From: Galeruca laticollis
Lineage: Eukaryota; Arthropoda; Insecta; Coleoptera; Chrysomelidae
Length of the DNA stretch: 64,000 nucleotides
Direction of reading: 5' to 3'
Assembly (NCBI GenBank): GCA_963921935.1
Contig: OY998176.1
Span: 136,164,299-136,228,298 of the forward strand
In this document: positions 11,838 through 23,670 of the stretch, one piece after another
How positions within the stretch are numbered: the stretch's first letter is position 1
How the letters are laid out: each line of letters starts with the position of its first letter
The notes under the pieces: model-generated
The model's input: the letters and a program-made list of their open reading frames with translations, nothing else
What the model was told of the DNA's origin: nothing
Databases searched by the model: none
Program-made: the position numbers and the translations under genes

Positions 11838-13761
11838 TATGCTATGCGCATGCTTAAAACATCAGGTGATGATGCGTTAAGAGAAGCACTTCATAGACGA
11901 GTTGCGTCTGTTCAATTTTACAATGTGCTTTCCGTTATATCATCGAATATTTGATGCGTAATGCACATGTAAAGAATTTATGTTGAAACAAATTATACAT
12001 ACAGAAACAATATGGTACAAAAACAAATTATCAGTTTTATATACATAGAATTGAAATATTACATAAATGAATTCAGATGCATCTTTCTTAAATTTTTATT
12101 TGAAATGAGTAAGTATTTAATTTTGTCTATTTAAATTGGCCATTTATTATTGAAAATTATTTAATTGTATAGTTATATTAAGTCTCTATTATGGTTCTTT
12201 TTCAGATAGATCTTTTTCGCAAAGTGTATTTTACTCATGAGATTTTTAATCACTGGATTGTAATTAGTGAGTTCTTTAACTCTTGTTATATAACAATACG
12301 CACTGACCTTGTGTCCTGGAACTGGGATATTCCTCTCTGGACTCTGGAATGCTGCTTCCGAAGTTTAAAGTCGGATAAATTTGAGAAAAATTGATTCTCT
12401 CTCAGGAAAATCAGCTGTAGATATTTGGTAAGTACTGTTGTATGTTTTGTTAGTGGTTTATTACTTTTTTATCATGATTTTGGGGATAATTTATCAAAAT
12501 TTCTGGAACGCTGCTCCAACCAACCTTCTCGAACCGACGCCAAGCTACCAACACTTTTTCTTCAACTTTTCTTAAAAAACCATCAGTCTTTTGTTTTTTC
12601 CAGCTCACTATTTTGAAAATATTTGTTACACTTTGTTTATTGATTGAAAATTGTTCTGTCATGTCTCGAATAACCAATCACCTTTGTTTACCGCACTCAA
12701 CATTATGATTTCATTTTTATTTACTCTCAAATATCTTTACTCATATATCAAACTAAGTTTCACTTGATTGTTAGTTTACTATCAAAGTTCATTTGATTGT
12801 AATGGGACGAATAGTTTATACTGACGAAATACAATAGTCTTTAATATACCAATGTTTAGTTTAATTTTCTTATTACAATTAGTTATTGTTACGATTGTAT
12901 TTAGCCATTCACATAAATTCTTTTAAACAATTTGTCAACATTCTCTATTCTGACTATTTACATTCATTTTATATTCTTTTAAATTCATTAATCAATTTCT
13001 ATTTATTTACTCTATGAAATTACTCTAATGTCAGCGTTTGTCACTGAAACATATTGAGATTACAGCGTCAAATATTCTAACCATATCTCTTTGTAAACAT
13101 TGTGTTATAATATTGAACAATATCTTGTAGGTTTTTGAATAGTTATTGATTCTTATTTCTTTTTTAGATTATGTGTTCAATGTTATTTTCTTATAAAATA
13201 TTTGATACAAATGGATGATCTTAATTCTATGGTTTTGGATTTATTATTTAAGGTAATGTTTCTTCTTGTTTAATTCTTTGCAAGTTGTAAAGTTTCCTTG
13301 AATTATAAATTATATAGAAGCTGTATTAGCAAATTGAAAGAAGATATTTACAATTATCTAATAAACATGAGCAATTTTAATGTCTCATTCTTATCATCCT
13401 AGTAAAGTATAGTCTACTGTTTTATTATTTAGCAATTTCTAATTATTCTGTTTAATGACAATGTTTCTGCCTTACATATACGTTATAACATTCCCTGAAT
13501 TTTCATAAAATCATTCTAATTATTGTTCACAATGATCTAGAATGTTTTACTATAAAATTCATTTAATAGTACTCAATTTTTCTACTTCATATATTCTATC
13601 TTTTTTGTGAAATTAAATCATTAATTTGTTATTATACCTAATTGACCTATTTCTAATTCAACACCTAATCTTACACCTTATTCCTACAAATAATTGATTC
13701 CCCTTTCTAACTTGAAAAAAAAAATTTCTTCTAATTGTTACTATTTCTTTATAGGTTGAAC
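11838..13761. other. Non-coding interior between gypsy pol and 3' LTR
   Basis: About 1.9 kb, AT-rich, with no env-like frame. A minus-strand frame at 12450-12677 has a faint helix-turn-helix look (FSINKQSVTN) but no supporting context. The length is unusual for a gypsy 3' region and may include another inserted repeat. Confidence 0.4.
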
Positions 13762-16700
13762 TTATTGAATTTCATTGAATTCAGGATGGAATCGATACAA
13801 TTGGTCCACATTGAAAATTCCTCGAATATTGCCAGTTACAGGATGTACAAGTTTGTAACTATTTATGCCGTTTGATGTTACTACTTTATATGGACCTTTT
13901 TAAGGTAATTGTAATTTTGTACAAATATTACGGTTATGATTAGGAACTCTAAGTGCTTTAATTATTACTAGTTCTCCTTCCTTGAAAGTAGTTATCTTCT
14001 TAATTCTCTTGTTTCGTCTTTTGATGTATTTTTCAGCATTCTTGGAAATTCTTTCCCTCGTTTCCTTTATTATTTGTTCATATTTCTCTGTGTTTTCTGG
14101 TATCCATGGTCTTTCAGGCACTATGTTTTTCATAATTAATATGGGTGATCTTCCAGTTACTTCATGTGGTACGTTATTTAAACAGAATTCTATGTTTTAA
14201 AAATTCTTTTCCCAGTTTTGTTGTTGGTCGTAAACAAGTAATATTAGACATTTGATGACTTCTCTGATATATCTCTCCGTTTGATTAGCACATGGATGTC
14301 TAATACTTGTAAAGTGAGGCTTTACGTTTGATTTTCTTAACCATGTTTTGAAGTTTTCGTTATTGAAATAAGTTGCGTTATCCATCAAACAGTTTTCCGG
14401 TATGCCCACTTCTAGAAAGTAGCTTGTCAGGCATTTCTTTACCGTCTTCTTATCTGTTCGTTGACATGGATATAAGGTTACATATCTTGAGAAAGCATCT
14501 TCAACTACGAATATGTTTTGATTTCCCTCTTTACTAGGTATTATGTTTGAAATGAAATCTACCGTTATGACTTCAAGAGGATGTTTCGTTACTAATGATT
14601 TTGGCATATTTTCGTTGTGATGATTTTTTCCTTTTCCAAGTTGGCAAAGTTCACATCTAGTAACTATGCTTTTTGTGATGGGTAGATCTTTCTTTGCAAT
14701 GTAGTTTTCCCTAAAAATATTGTGCAATTTTCGTATTCCTACATGATTGTACCGTAAATGTAATTCTTTGATTATTTTTCTTGTCAAATGTTCTGTTATT
14801 ACATATAACTCCTTTTGCTTGATAATTTTGAAGATTATGTTGTCCTTTGTTTGGCAATTATGTTTTTCTTCATCTGTCAAATTTTTCTGGTCTTCCATTA
14901 TTGCATGTATTGAAAATACACCTAATTGCTCCTTCATTAAGATCACTCCTACGTATTTGTTTCTTTGTATTTTGCTTTCCCCATCCATTCTTGTCAAAGC
15001 GTCTGGAATTATATTTTTGGCACCAGGTATATATTTAATATCGAATGAATATTCCTGTAAAAGCAAAGCCCATCTGTGTATCCTATTGTTTCCATATTTG
15101 TTTTTAAAATAGTTGTGAGAGATTGGTTGTCTGTCTCAATAATAAATTTGTTACCTAACAGGAAAAATCTTAATTTATTCACACAAAATAATATGCTTGC
15201 TAACTCCATCTCGCTAACGCTATAGTTTTTCTCAGCCTTTTTTGTAATTCTTGACACAAATGAAATGGGAACTTCTCCATGTTCGTGTTGTTGTACCAAG
15301 CTTCCGGCAAATCTATTTTGTGAAGCATCTGTTTTTAATATTAATGTTTTCGTGTAATCTGGATGATATAATTTCACGTTTTCTGTGAACTCCTCTTTAA
15401 TTTTATTAAAGGCCACTTCTCTTTCATGAGTCCATTTCCATCTCACATTTGTCCTTAGTAGTTCTATAAGTGGTATTTCCTTTTCCGTTAAATCCGGCAC
15501 TAGTCTTTTGAAATAGTGTAATACACCAAGGAAACCTCGTAGAGTTTTCAAATTAGTAGGTCTTTCATATTCTTTTATAATTTTTATCCTATCTGGATCC
15601 ATGCTTACACCATCTTTATCAATTTTATAACCAAGATATATTACTTCTTCCTTGTAGAATTGGCATTTTTTAATGTCTAATTTCAATCCGGCTTCATACA
15701 AAGCTTTTAAAATTATCTCTATATGTTTTATATGCTCCTCCTCTTCTTCGGAATATATTGAAATATCATCTATATAGTGTAGTGTGAATTTTTCATACTG
15801 ATTTAAAATTTTATGAAGAGCTTTTAGTAGAGCTGACGTAGCCGATTGTGTTCCAAATGGTACTACTTTAAATCTATAAACTACTCCATCTACCATGAAA
15901 CCGGTATAATCTCTGCTATTCTCATCCAGTGGTATCAACCAAAAACTGTGTTTCAGGCCCAGTTTTGTAAAAAATTTCGTTTTCGAAATTCGACCAAGTA
16001 TCGCTTCAATATTTAATGGTGCCTCAAATTCTGGTATACAATGTTTATTTAGGTTTCTAGCATCTAGACAGATTCTCATGTCTCCATCTCTTCTCTGTAC
16101 AATGACAATGGGATTTATATATGAAGTATTACTATATTCTATGATTTCGTCTTCCATCAATTTTTTAATTGCATCTTGCATTTTATGCTTGTATTTGTAT
16201 GGAATTGGGTAACTTTTTGCTCTGAACGTTTCCATAACCCTCACCTTCAGACTATGTACAAAATTTTTAGCAACTCTTGCTTCTCCATTGAATAAACCTC
16301 CATATTTTCTCAACAATTTCCGTACTTCTTCCTTTCTTCCTTTTCCACAATCCAAATGTACTTCCTTCCATATACCATCTTCATAATTATTACATCCCAT
16401 ATTATATTTTAAATAATTATTAATATCATATACTTCATATTTTCCATTCCATATTCCATCTTCACAATTATTATATTTCATATTATTTTCAATACAATCA
16501 TCAATATTCTTTTCATCATCTCGAACTATTTCTTCATCTCTTCTTTCTTCAAATTCATTTTTCTTATCATAACAATCATTATTCATTTCCGTTTCTACTA
16601 CTTCTAGTCTGCTAACTTTTTCTTCTGCAATCTTCATAATTTTCTTGTTTCTTGTTTGTTCTCTGTTTTCGTTAAATTTAATTCCAATTACATTAACGCC

Positions 16701-17110
16701 TATCGTTCTTGTTTCATAGTTGATATCTATCTTATATTTTAGTAATTCATCTGAACCCAATAATACATCGTACTCCATATCTTGTATAACCAGTAGTTGT
16801 ACTTCCAAGTGGATATTTTGTAATTGTAGTTTTACAATAATAGATTTATTAACCTCGCTAAACCTTTTTGCATTGAGACCTATTAAATTTACCTTTGGTA
16901 CTTTTACAAGATATTTTTGCATGTTTGATTTATTCACAATACTTTCAGTGATTAATGATGTTTCTGAACCTGTATCTATTAAAATATTTACATTTAAATC
17001 TAACAATTTTCCCGTAATAGACACTAATAAATTGTTTTCTATATTTTCTAGGCAATCTATTTCTTTGAGGAATTCTCTAGGATGGACATAACTAATACCG
17101 ATTGCGTGCT
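13762..17110 (-). pseudogene. pol: Ty3/gypsy pol: protease, RT, RNase H, integrase
   Basis: Domains in order on the minus strand: an aspartic protease with IDTGSE (about 16970); reverse transcriptase with YIDD (about 15770); RNase H with KTDAS and ETDNQS; integrase with a HLRYNH...CELC zinc region and acidic residues in VDF, MDN and TER; then a C-terminal GPYKVV/NVDQL region. Lesions: the RT motif A Asp is Gly (KLGLKH, near 15960), a one-base shift lies in an A run near 15100 in RNase H, and in-frame stops occur at 14197-14199 and 13900-13902. Pol is in the same frame as gag, separated by TGA (17121) and TAG (about 17111). An Asn/Asp/Glu-rich spacer divides protease from RT. The element would copy its RNA into DNA in gag particles. 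This copy cannot. Confidence 0.9.
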
Positions 17111-17120
17111 ACACCATCCT

Positions 17121-19138
17121 TCAATGAAAATTCTGATTAGTGGCATTTTGTACACCACCATCAGCAGTCGTTGTGCTAGGAAAATGTTCATTGTTTGATG
17201 ACTCATGTAGATCTGCACGATTGTTTGGAGAGTTTGCCCTGTCTTGGCTGCTAGCTCTCCTTTGGAAGTTGACACGTCTATTTTGACCGTTATCATTTCT
17301 TCGATTTAAATTACCATCAGAGTTCCTTCTTACAAAGTAGCCGCTCTGATGATTATTGTTGTTTGCATTGTTATTATTGTTATAACCATTATTATTGTTA
17401 TAACCATTATTATTGTTATTATTGTAGTCATTATTGTAGTTATTATTGTTATTGTATCTCCTATTATTATAATTATTATGTACATTGTTGTAATTATTTC
17501 TACTCCTTCCTTGACTGTTGTGGTTATAATTGTTTGCTGGATAATTACTGAATCTTGAATTATTCGTTCTATTATTTGTATTACTATTCAAATTTCTATT
17601 ATTATTACTATTGTATTCGTTGTTGGTATTGTTTGAATTATTCCCAGTATTACCTCTGTTAGCATGCTCTATGTTTCGGCTGTAATTTGTATTGTTTCTA
17701 TACTCATTTTGTTTGCTTCTATTGCTCGTTAAATTTCTTTCTATCCGCATCAGGTAATTGGATAGTTGTTCAAAAGTCCTATGTTTTGTATTGCTATTGT
17801 TTCCGCTATTTGTGACTTGAAATGCCTGGATAGAAACATGATTATTCCTTCTTCCTTGATTATGGGTTCCAAGTGTTGCGCTTGAGAATAGAGTAGCAAC
17901 GAGTAGAGATACATGGTATTTCCTCTATTCTCATCATATCGTCCAAAATACAGTCTCTCTCTAACTTCTCCTTGAGTTATTTCACTCCAATACAATTTAA
18001 GAAAAGCAGTTTCAAATTCCTTGTAGCTGTTGAAATCCATCTCATTGCTTGTAAACCACAATATAGCTTGTCCAGTTAGGTGTTTCCTTAATATTTCCCT
18101 TATATCTTCGAAGTTTCTTATGTATTTGATCTTATTTGTTAATATTCTCAATAATATTTTAGGATGTATTTTCCTAATGTTCCCATCAAATTTGATATTC
18201 TCTTCGTTCCCACCTTGATATGCATAAGTGATCATTCCTTGTTCACCTTTTAGTTGAGTTTTCATTTGTTCCAATTCATTTTTCACATCTCTTTTAATAT
18301 CGTTTCTTGTTTTCACTATGTCCTTTTCGGTTTCTTCTCTTACTTCATGTATTTCCTTTTTCACATCACTTCTGATGGATTCGAGGTCCCTTCCATGTTT
18401 GATTATGCTCCTTCTCACATCTTCTATTTCCTTCTTTCCGGATTTTTCTATTATTTCAACAGCGCTGGTAATATTTACTTCCGTGACCTTCTTCGTTTTC
18501 TCTATTAGACTTTGTTCCAAGTTTTCGAATTTTTCTTCTTGGTTCTCTAAACTTTTTTCCATCTCGTCTTGCTTTCTTCTGATCTCCGCTACCTTTTCGT
18601 CTTGTTTCCATAATTTTAGTTCCAGTGAGTTATTCATTCTTTCAATTTTTTGATTTTGTTCGTCCATCTTCTCTTTAATTATTTCTTTCAAATATTCTTT
18701 CTGTTCTTCCCTCATTTTCTTGGTATCTTCCTGTTGTTCTTCTATTTTTTTCATCATTTTTTTGCTATCTACCTGTTGTTCTTCTATCAAGTATTTTATG
18801 CTCTGTAGAAGTTGGTTTTCACTGTTTCCCTTACTTGTTTCTCCTTCATGTATTCTTCTCGGTTCTTCAATTTTCTGTTTTCCCTCAGCTTGTGTGATAT
18901 TCTCCTCACTTGGCTGCAGGTTTTCTCTTGATTCCGTTACATTTTCTAATTCTCCAATCGTTGCTTCATCCCGATCTTCATTATTTCCTTCTTGATCAAA
19001 ACAATATATTTCCGGGTCTTTCCCTTCTCTTATGATAGCCTCCTGCAATCTTCTAACGAGCGCCTATTTAGTTCCCGTTTTGTCCAATCCTCTGTTTTCC
19101 AAAATTTCCTTCAATTCCGTTGTTTTTAATTCTTTTAT
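17121..19138 (-). pseudogene. gag: Ty3/gypsy gag with SAP-like N-terminus, coiled coil and Asn-rich tail
   Basis: On the minus strand the frame begins with a SAP-like stretch (ELKEILENRGL...ALVRRLQEAI, about 19030-19130) that contains a TAG at 19064-19066. The likely start codon reads ATA (19136-19138). A long charged coiled coil (about 18260-18900) leads to a capsid-like region with ILWFTSNEMDFNSYKEFETAF. One base is lost or gained near 17800-17830, after which the protein continues in the next frame to 17121. The last ~200 residues are Arg/Asn-rich with poly-Asn from AAT/AAC repeats (17344-17480). No CCHC knuckle is visible, so the basic Asn-rich tail may replace the usual nucleocapsid knuckle. 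Confidence 0.8.
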
Positions 19139-19291
19139 TGTTTAAATTTTTATTTCTAATAGACAAAACAGTACAAGACTCCAAACAAATTTTCCCCGAA
19201 ATTGTTACTGATTTTATTAAAGTTAAATCGCCAAACAACTTGGTCGAATCTATTATTATTTTATTAGCAATTAATTATTTAATGAATTTAT

Positions 19292-19318
19292 TCAACGCCC
19301 CACGTTGGGCGCAAATTT
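19292..19318 (-). other. Probable tRNA primer binding site of the gypsy element
   Basis: Just inside the 5' LTR on the minus strand is TGCGCCCAACGTGGGGCG. Motifs of the form GGCGCCCAACGTGGGGC are typical primer binding sites of insect LTR elements. It starts some 7-10 nt from the LTR edge, slightly farther than usual. Confidence 0.55.
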
Positions 19319-19324
19319 TAATAG

Positions 19325-19637
19325 TGTATTTATTTATTATATCATATTAATTTAGATGTTTTATATGTTATGTTGTAATATGTTAATACGGCTAGCTCAA
19401 ATAATTTATTGATTTAAATTTTTGAATAATTATGATTTGTACGGATTTGGGAGCATGAAACCCTCTCTGCTCTTTGAGTTCCTGTTGCTGTGAATATCTT
19501 CGTTATTAAATAAAAAGAAACACTTCACTTGTTAACATAATTTCATTTTTTTAATAATGAGAATTTTTATTGTAAAATTTATCATACTACGCCTATGTGT
19601 CGCTGAACTAGAATTATCGATCAATTTTATGTATGCA
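19325..19637 (-). repeat. LTR of gypsy element, 5' copy
   Basis: Partner of 11526-11837. On the plus strand it begins TGTATTTATT and ends TTATGTATGCA, so it has TG...CA ends. The primer binding site lies just inside it. Its outer edge falls directly in P-element transposase coding, which restarts at about 19638, so the gypsy element inserted into, or became joined to, that relic. Confidence 0.85.
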
Positions 19638-20707
19638 CCTGCTGCATCTACAATAAAAAGTCCTTACGGAATGTACTTAAAGGGGCAAAATAGACTTTTA
19701 TCCAATGTACTAGATACTGTTTCTACTATGAGGTGTCTCTCAAAAAATACAATGCAAGTTTTCCAAAAAGGCTTTATAATTTCTATTAAATCTACCCAGT
19801 CTCTATTTATTGATTTGCAAGAGAAGTACAAAATTTTGTATTTGTTAACACATAGGCTAAATCAAGATTGTCTAGAAAATTTTTTCTCACAGGTAAGAAA
19901 TTATTTTAAAATAAAATCATATATTCAATTCTTCTTTAATTGTAGTTACGAACTAGGGGTGGGTTACATGACCACCCTTCATCTTTTAATGCCTTGTATA
20001 GAGTACGCATGATTATATTAGGAAAAAATCCAGGTGTTGTGCAACAAAATACAAATGTTTCTCATCATACTCATGAAGAGGATGGAGACTATATTGTTGC
20101 TAGAGTACTACAACAGGCAAAAATAAATACTTTACCACCAGAAGCATATACTGAAGATGATTTGGTATTCAACATATAGAGTCAAAGTAGCAGTAGTTCA
20201 GACATGTCCGGAGTTTCAGAGAATATTACTAGACAAACAGAAAAATATGGGCTCATATATATTGCTGGTTACATATCTTCTAAATTTAAAAAAGAGTTCC
20301 CGAACTTAGGAAAATATATTCATGAAGAACAAAGCATAAATATTCATAATTATGCTTTACCTCAATGGGTACAACATTTATCATTTGGTGGACTCACAAA
20401 TCTATCAACAGAATGGGTACAACAAATAACTAAAATGGAAAAATATTTCAATAAATTTCATGACAACAACTTACAACTTGGAAAAAAAGTAACCCATAGA
20501 ACTACAGAGTATGTATCTAAACGTTGTTCTGATATACCCATTTCTCTAGTGAAAGCATTTTGCAGACAAAGAATCTTGATGAGAATTAAATATCTAAACA
20601 ATTGTTTCAAAAACCAGCCATCTAACATCTGTAAAAGAAAACGAGAAGATGATACAAATGATGAATCTCGAAAAAGTGTTAAAAAGATGAAAAAACTTTC
20701 AAGTTAA
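19638..20707 (+). pseudogene. P-element-type transposase, 3' part
   Basis: The coding resumes after the LTR with KSPYGMYLKGQNR, then FQKGFIISIKST and the diagnostic LTHRLNQDCLENFFSQ. A 53-nt intron (19893-19945, CAG/GTAAG to TTGTAG) joins this to LRTRGGLHDHPSSFNALYR, the expected P-element continuation. A TAG (20177-20179) interrupts the frame. The remainder (20180-20707) carries GLIYIAGYISSKFKK and a lysine-rich C-terminus. The intron is cleanly spliceable. Roughly 250 residues between this and the 5' part are missing, not just displaced. The strand matches the 7.3-8.5 kb part, so both come from one element. Confidence 0.85.
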
Positions 20708-21374
20708 TAATCTTTACAAAATGTGTAGCATATACAAAAATAAATTGATTTTTATTTCATACAACCAATGTAAAGTAAATCGTACAATAATAGCACCTAT
20801 ATATAATAACGTAAAATGTCATAAATATCAATATTTATAATTTATATAACTTTTTGAGGTGTATATACTTTTTAGAAATTAACATCATAATTTATATATT
20901 ATTATAGGTCTGATGGTCCTGCAAGACCGAAACTATAGTCACCATTTCATAAAAAAATTTATCACACATTTATATGTGAAGATTTTGAGTTTAAAATATA
21001 ATTATAACTTATGCCTATTAGAGAAAATGGGGAATCTACTTCTATACCTATTTAACAAGTAATTATTTGACTAATTGTTTTACAATGACCTTGTCTTCTA
21101 AAAATTTGTACTCTTTTTAATTGTTTTCTAACTGCTGATTTCAATGCAAAAATCACATTTTTACTTCATAATAATTATTAATAATTTGCTCAGTTTCTCT
21201 TTCTCTCCGGAATATTAGGATATGAATAAATAAAGATGCGGTTATTTTTCACTTCACGTACCGAAAAAAAAGACAAACTTAGTTGTTAGAGAGATATGAA
21301 CCCAACAAAATAATTTGCTCTACGTATAGAATGGACAACGATTCAAATTATGTCTTATTGGTTAGTCGGAGTAG
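20708..21374. other. No gene recognised
   Basis: AT-rich flank of the P-element relic. At 20908-20943 lies a degenerate hammerhead-like string (GGT, CTGATG, a GTC/GAC stem, GAAAC, TATAGTC, ACC) that lacks bases after CTGATG. Confidence 0.4.
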
Positions 21375-21562
21375 GCAACCGTATTAGTCTAAATCTGAAT
21401 CCACATGAGTACGTGATCACGGATCCGTTGTAAACACGTGACTACTACCAACCAATCAGAGTGCTGGATGCAGCACTCTGATTGGTTGGTAGTAGTCACG
21501 TGGTTACAACGGATTCATGATCACGTACTCATGTGGATTCAGACTAACAACCGTGACCCACA
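21375..21562. repeat. Short foldback element
   Basis: Arms 21375-21466 and 21471-21562 are inverted copies with a few small differences, around a 4-nt loop. It contains no coding. The structure fits a MITE or foldback. Confidence 0.8.
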
Positions 21563-21703
21563 GATAGATCAGACACTGATTGTGGCGCCATCTAAAGAGC
21601 CCTGTCGGCTAAACAATTGAATGATGTGGAAAAGATTTCTGTAATTTTAGGTTTTGGCGGTATATTCAAATTTACTGTATTTTAATTATTTTATTTCAAA
21701 ATA

Positions 21704-21805
21704 ATCATTTATAGTCCATCATTTAACATTTCATTCAATTTAACTCAATAATGATTAGATGTTGAGTTGAATTAAATGAAATATCAAATGATGGACCATA
21801 AATGG
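21704..21805. repeat. Small inverted repeat
   Basis: Arms of about 45 bp (21704-21748, 21762-21805), mostly complementary, around a 13-nt loop. Non-coding. Confidence 0.7.
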
Positions 21806-23089
21806 TTAATTAAATTGGAAAAAATAAACAGAAATCATATAGACAGTTTATTTATTTTGGTTTAAAAATACACAACAAATAATTTCTTTCACAAAGTACT
21901 TTTCTCAACAAACAGAATGACAATAAATAAACTATAATGTAAAAACAATGCAATAATTAAAAAATAATTTGAGTAACATACAGTCTAAATTGGAGTATCA
22001 TTAGATTTTTAAATGGTGTTAAATCAAAATGAAAATAGAAAATTATTTATGATAAGTTGATATTAATTTATTTATTTATTATCACACTTGTATAAACACA
22101 CAGGGTTGGACAAACTGCTCGTGTATAACTGCTACTTACATAATCAAAAAAAGTGTTAGCAATGAGTTGTTAACAATTATTTTTGGCAACGTTCTGTGAA
22201 AGAAAACATTTGAGTATAGTTAATGTGAATGTTAGAACAAAAGTAATTAAAATATTTTTATAGGAAAAGTTGTTAATTACTGCCCAGCTCTGTAAATACA
22301 AGGTGCCAAGTAATTACATATAAGAGTGCTAACCAGCACTTGTGACTGTACAACATTCAAAATAATATATCTAACATTTCATTTCCACTTAAAACACATC
22401 TTTATTTCTTCACTGGAAGTATTAAATATGTTTATATCACAAGCTTAAACCTAGTTTATTGCATATTTGTATATTTCTACAGTTAAAAGCATTCCGTTCT
22501 TATGAAACCATCGCATAAGGCAGTTTAAGTTACTCTGCAGCTCCTGGCAGTCTATGATTGTTAAATTGATCTTTAAGGGCTCTTAAAAATCCCACCTTTT
22601 CGTGGAAGTCCTTTCTCGTTTCTGGTTGAGGTTCTACAAGTAAATACACAAAATAACAACAATAAATAAGTAAACACACAAATATGTTTGAAAATTTATG
22701 TCAACAAAAAAAACGTGCTTACCATCGTAATAATAAGTTTACACATGTTTTTGTACTAAGCCAAAAAAAATCAAAAAATGTTTGAATGTATACATTTGTT
22801 TGGTTTTTTTGAATTTCTTTTTTGGAGCTTTCAATTTTTTTTAGGAATTCTCGATTTTTAACTATTTTTTTATTTTTTGTCATTATTAGATATTTTGGAT
22901 TTTTGGTTACCGCTAGACCAAATACATAGACGTAATGCCTCAACAAAAGTTAATACTCACTTTCATTTCCCATAAATTGTCACACCATGGGCTATATATG
23001 AAAATCGGCAAGGGGTCAATACCTTCCGTCCCATAGCAAATAGAGGGAATATAGCTATAACATAAAATAAAACCCAGATTATTATTTGG
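21806..23089. other. No gene recognised
   Basis: AT-rich sequence with no supported frame on either strand. Confidence 0.4.
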
Positions 23090-23670
23090 ATACATTTTGA
23101 AATGGAATTGTCTGAGTATGGTGTACACACTAGATATAAATTGAGTGAATGAAAAGACGAGTACTGAGGTTGTCATTTGATTAAAATTCCAGCTAAGCGC
23201 TTTCAGCAATTTGGTCATTCTCAACGCTGTCGACAAGAGAAAAACATACAACAGGTACAATGTACATACAATGAAATAAAATGTTTGATGTAACATCATT
23301 ATTCAAGTAAAATTTGTTAAAATTACCCTATAAAGAGGGTGTGCACACATATCATTTAGTTGGTAATTTCAAATTAGACGTTTCGTTATGTGAATTACAA
23401 TTATACACACTCTTTATAGAGTAATTTTAACAAATTTCAGTTAAATAATGATGTAACACCAAACATTTTATTTCATTGTATGTAGCAGTTACAGGGTTTG
23501 ATGTTTTTTGACACCATCTGTATATTTTTTTCTTGACGAGAGCTTTCGGAATGGTATAATGGCTGAAAGCGCTTACCTGAAATTTGAATAAAATTACACA
23601 CTCAGTACTCGTTTGGCATGCCATATTGAATACAATAAAACTTACCATCAATTTTTGTTAATTTCCACTC
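23090..23670. repeat. Old foldback element with diverged arms
   Basis: Segments 23263-23345 and 23405-23484 are imperfect inverted copies. The similarity continues outward with gaps: the string around GCGCTTTCAGC at 23195-23215 mirrors that at 23570-23580, and CGAGTACTGAG at 23158 mirrors CTCAGTACTCG at 23600. The whole is therefore one aged foldback of roughly 580 bp with a ~60-nt centre. The outer ends are not clear. Confidence 0.65.

Noticed and set aside
12450..12677. Minus-strand ORF with a faint helix-turn-helix
   Set aside because: Too weak and isolated to call a transposase fragment.
17349..17558. Ile/Val- and Tyr/Cys-rich plus-strand ORFs that look like membrane peptides
   Set aside because: They are the reverse strand of the AAT/AAC repeats encoding poly-Asn in gag.
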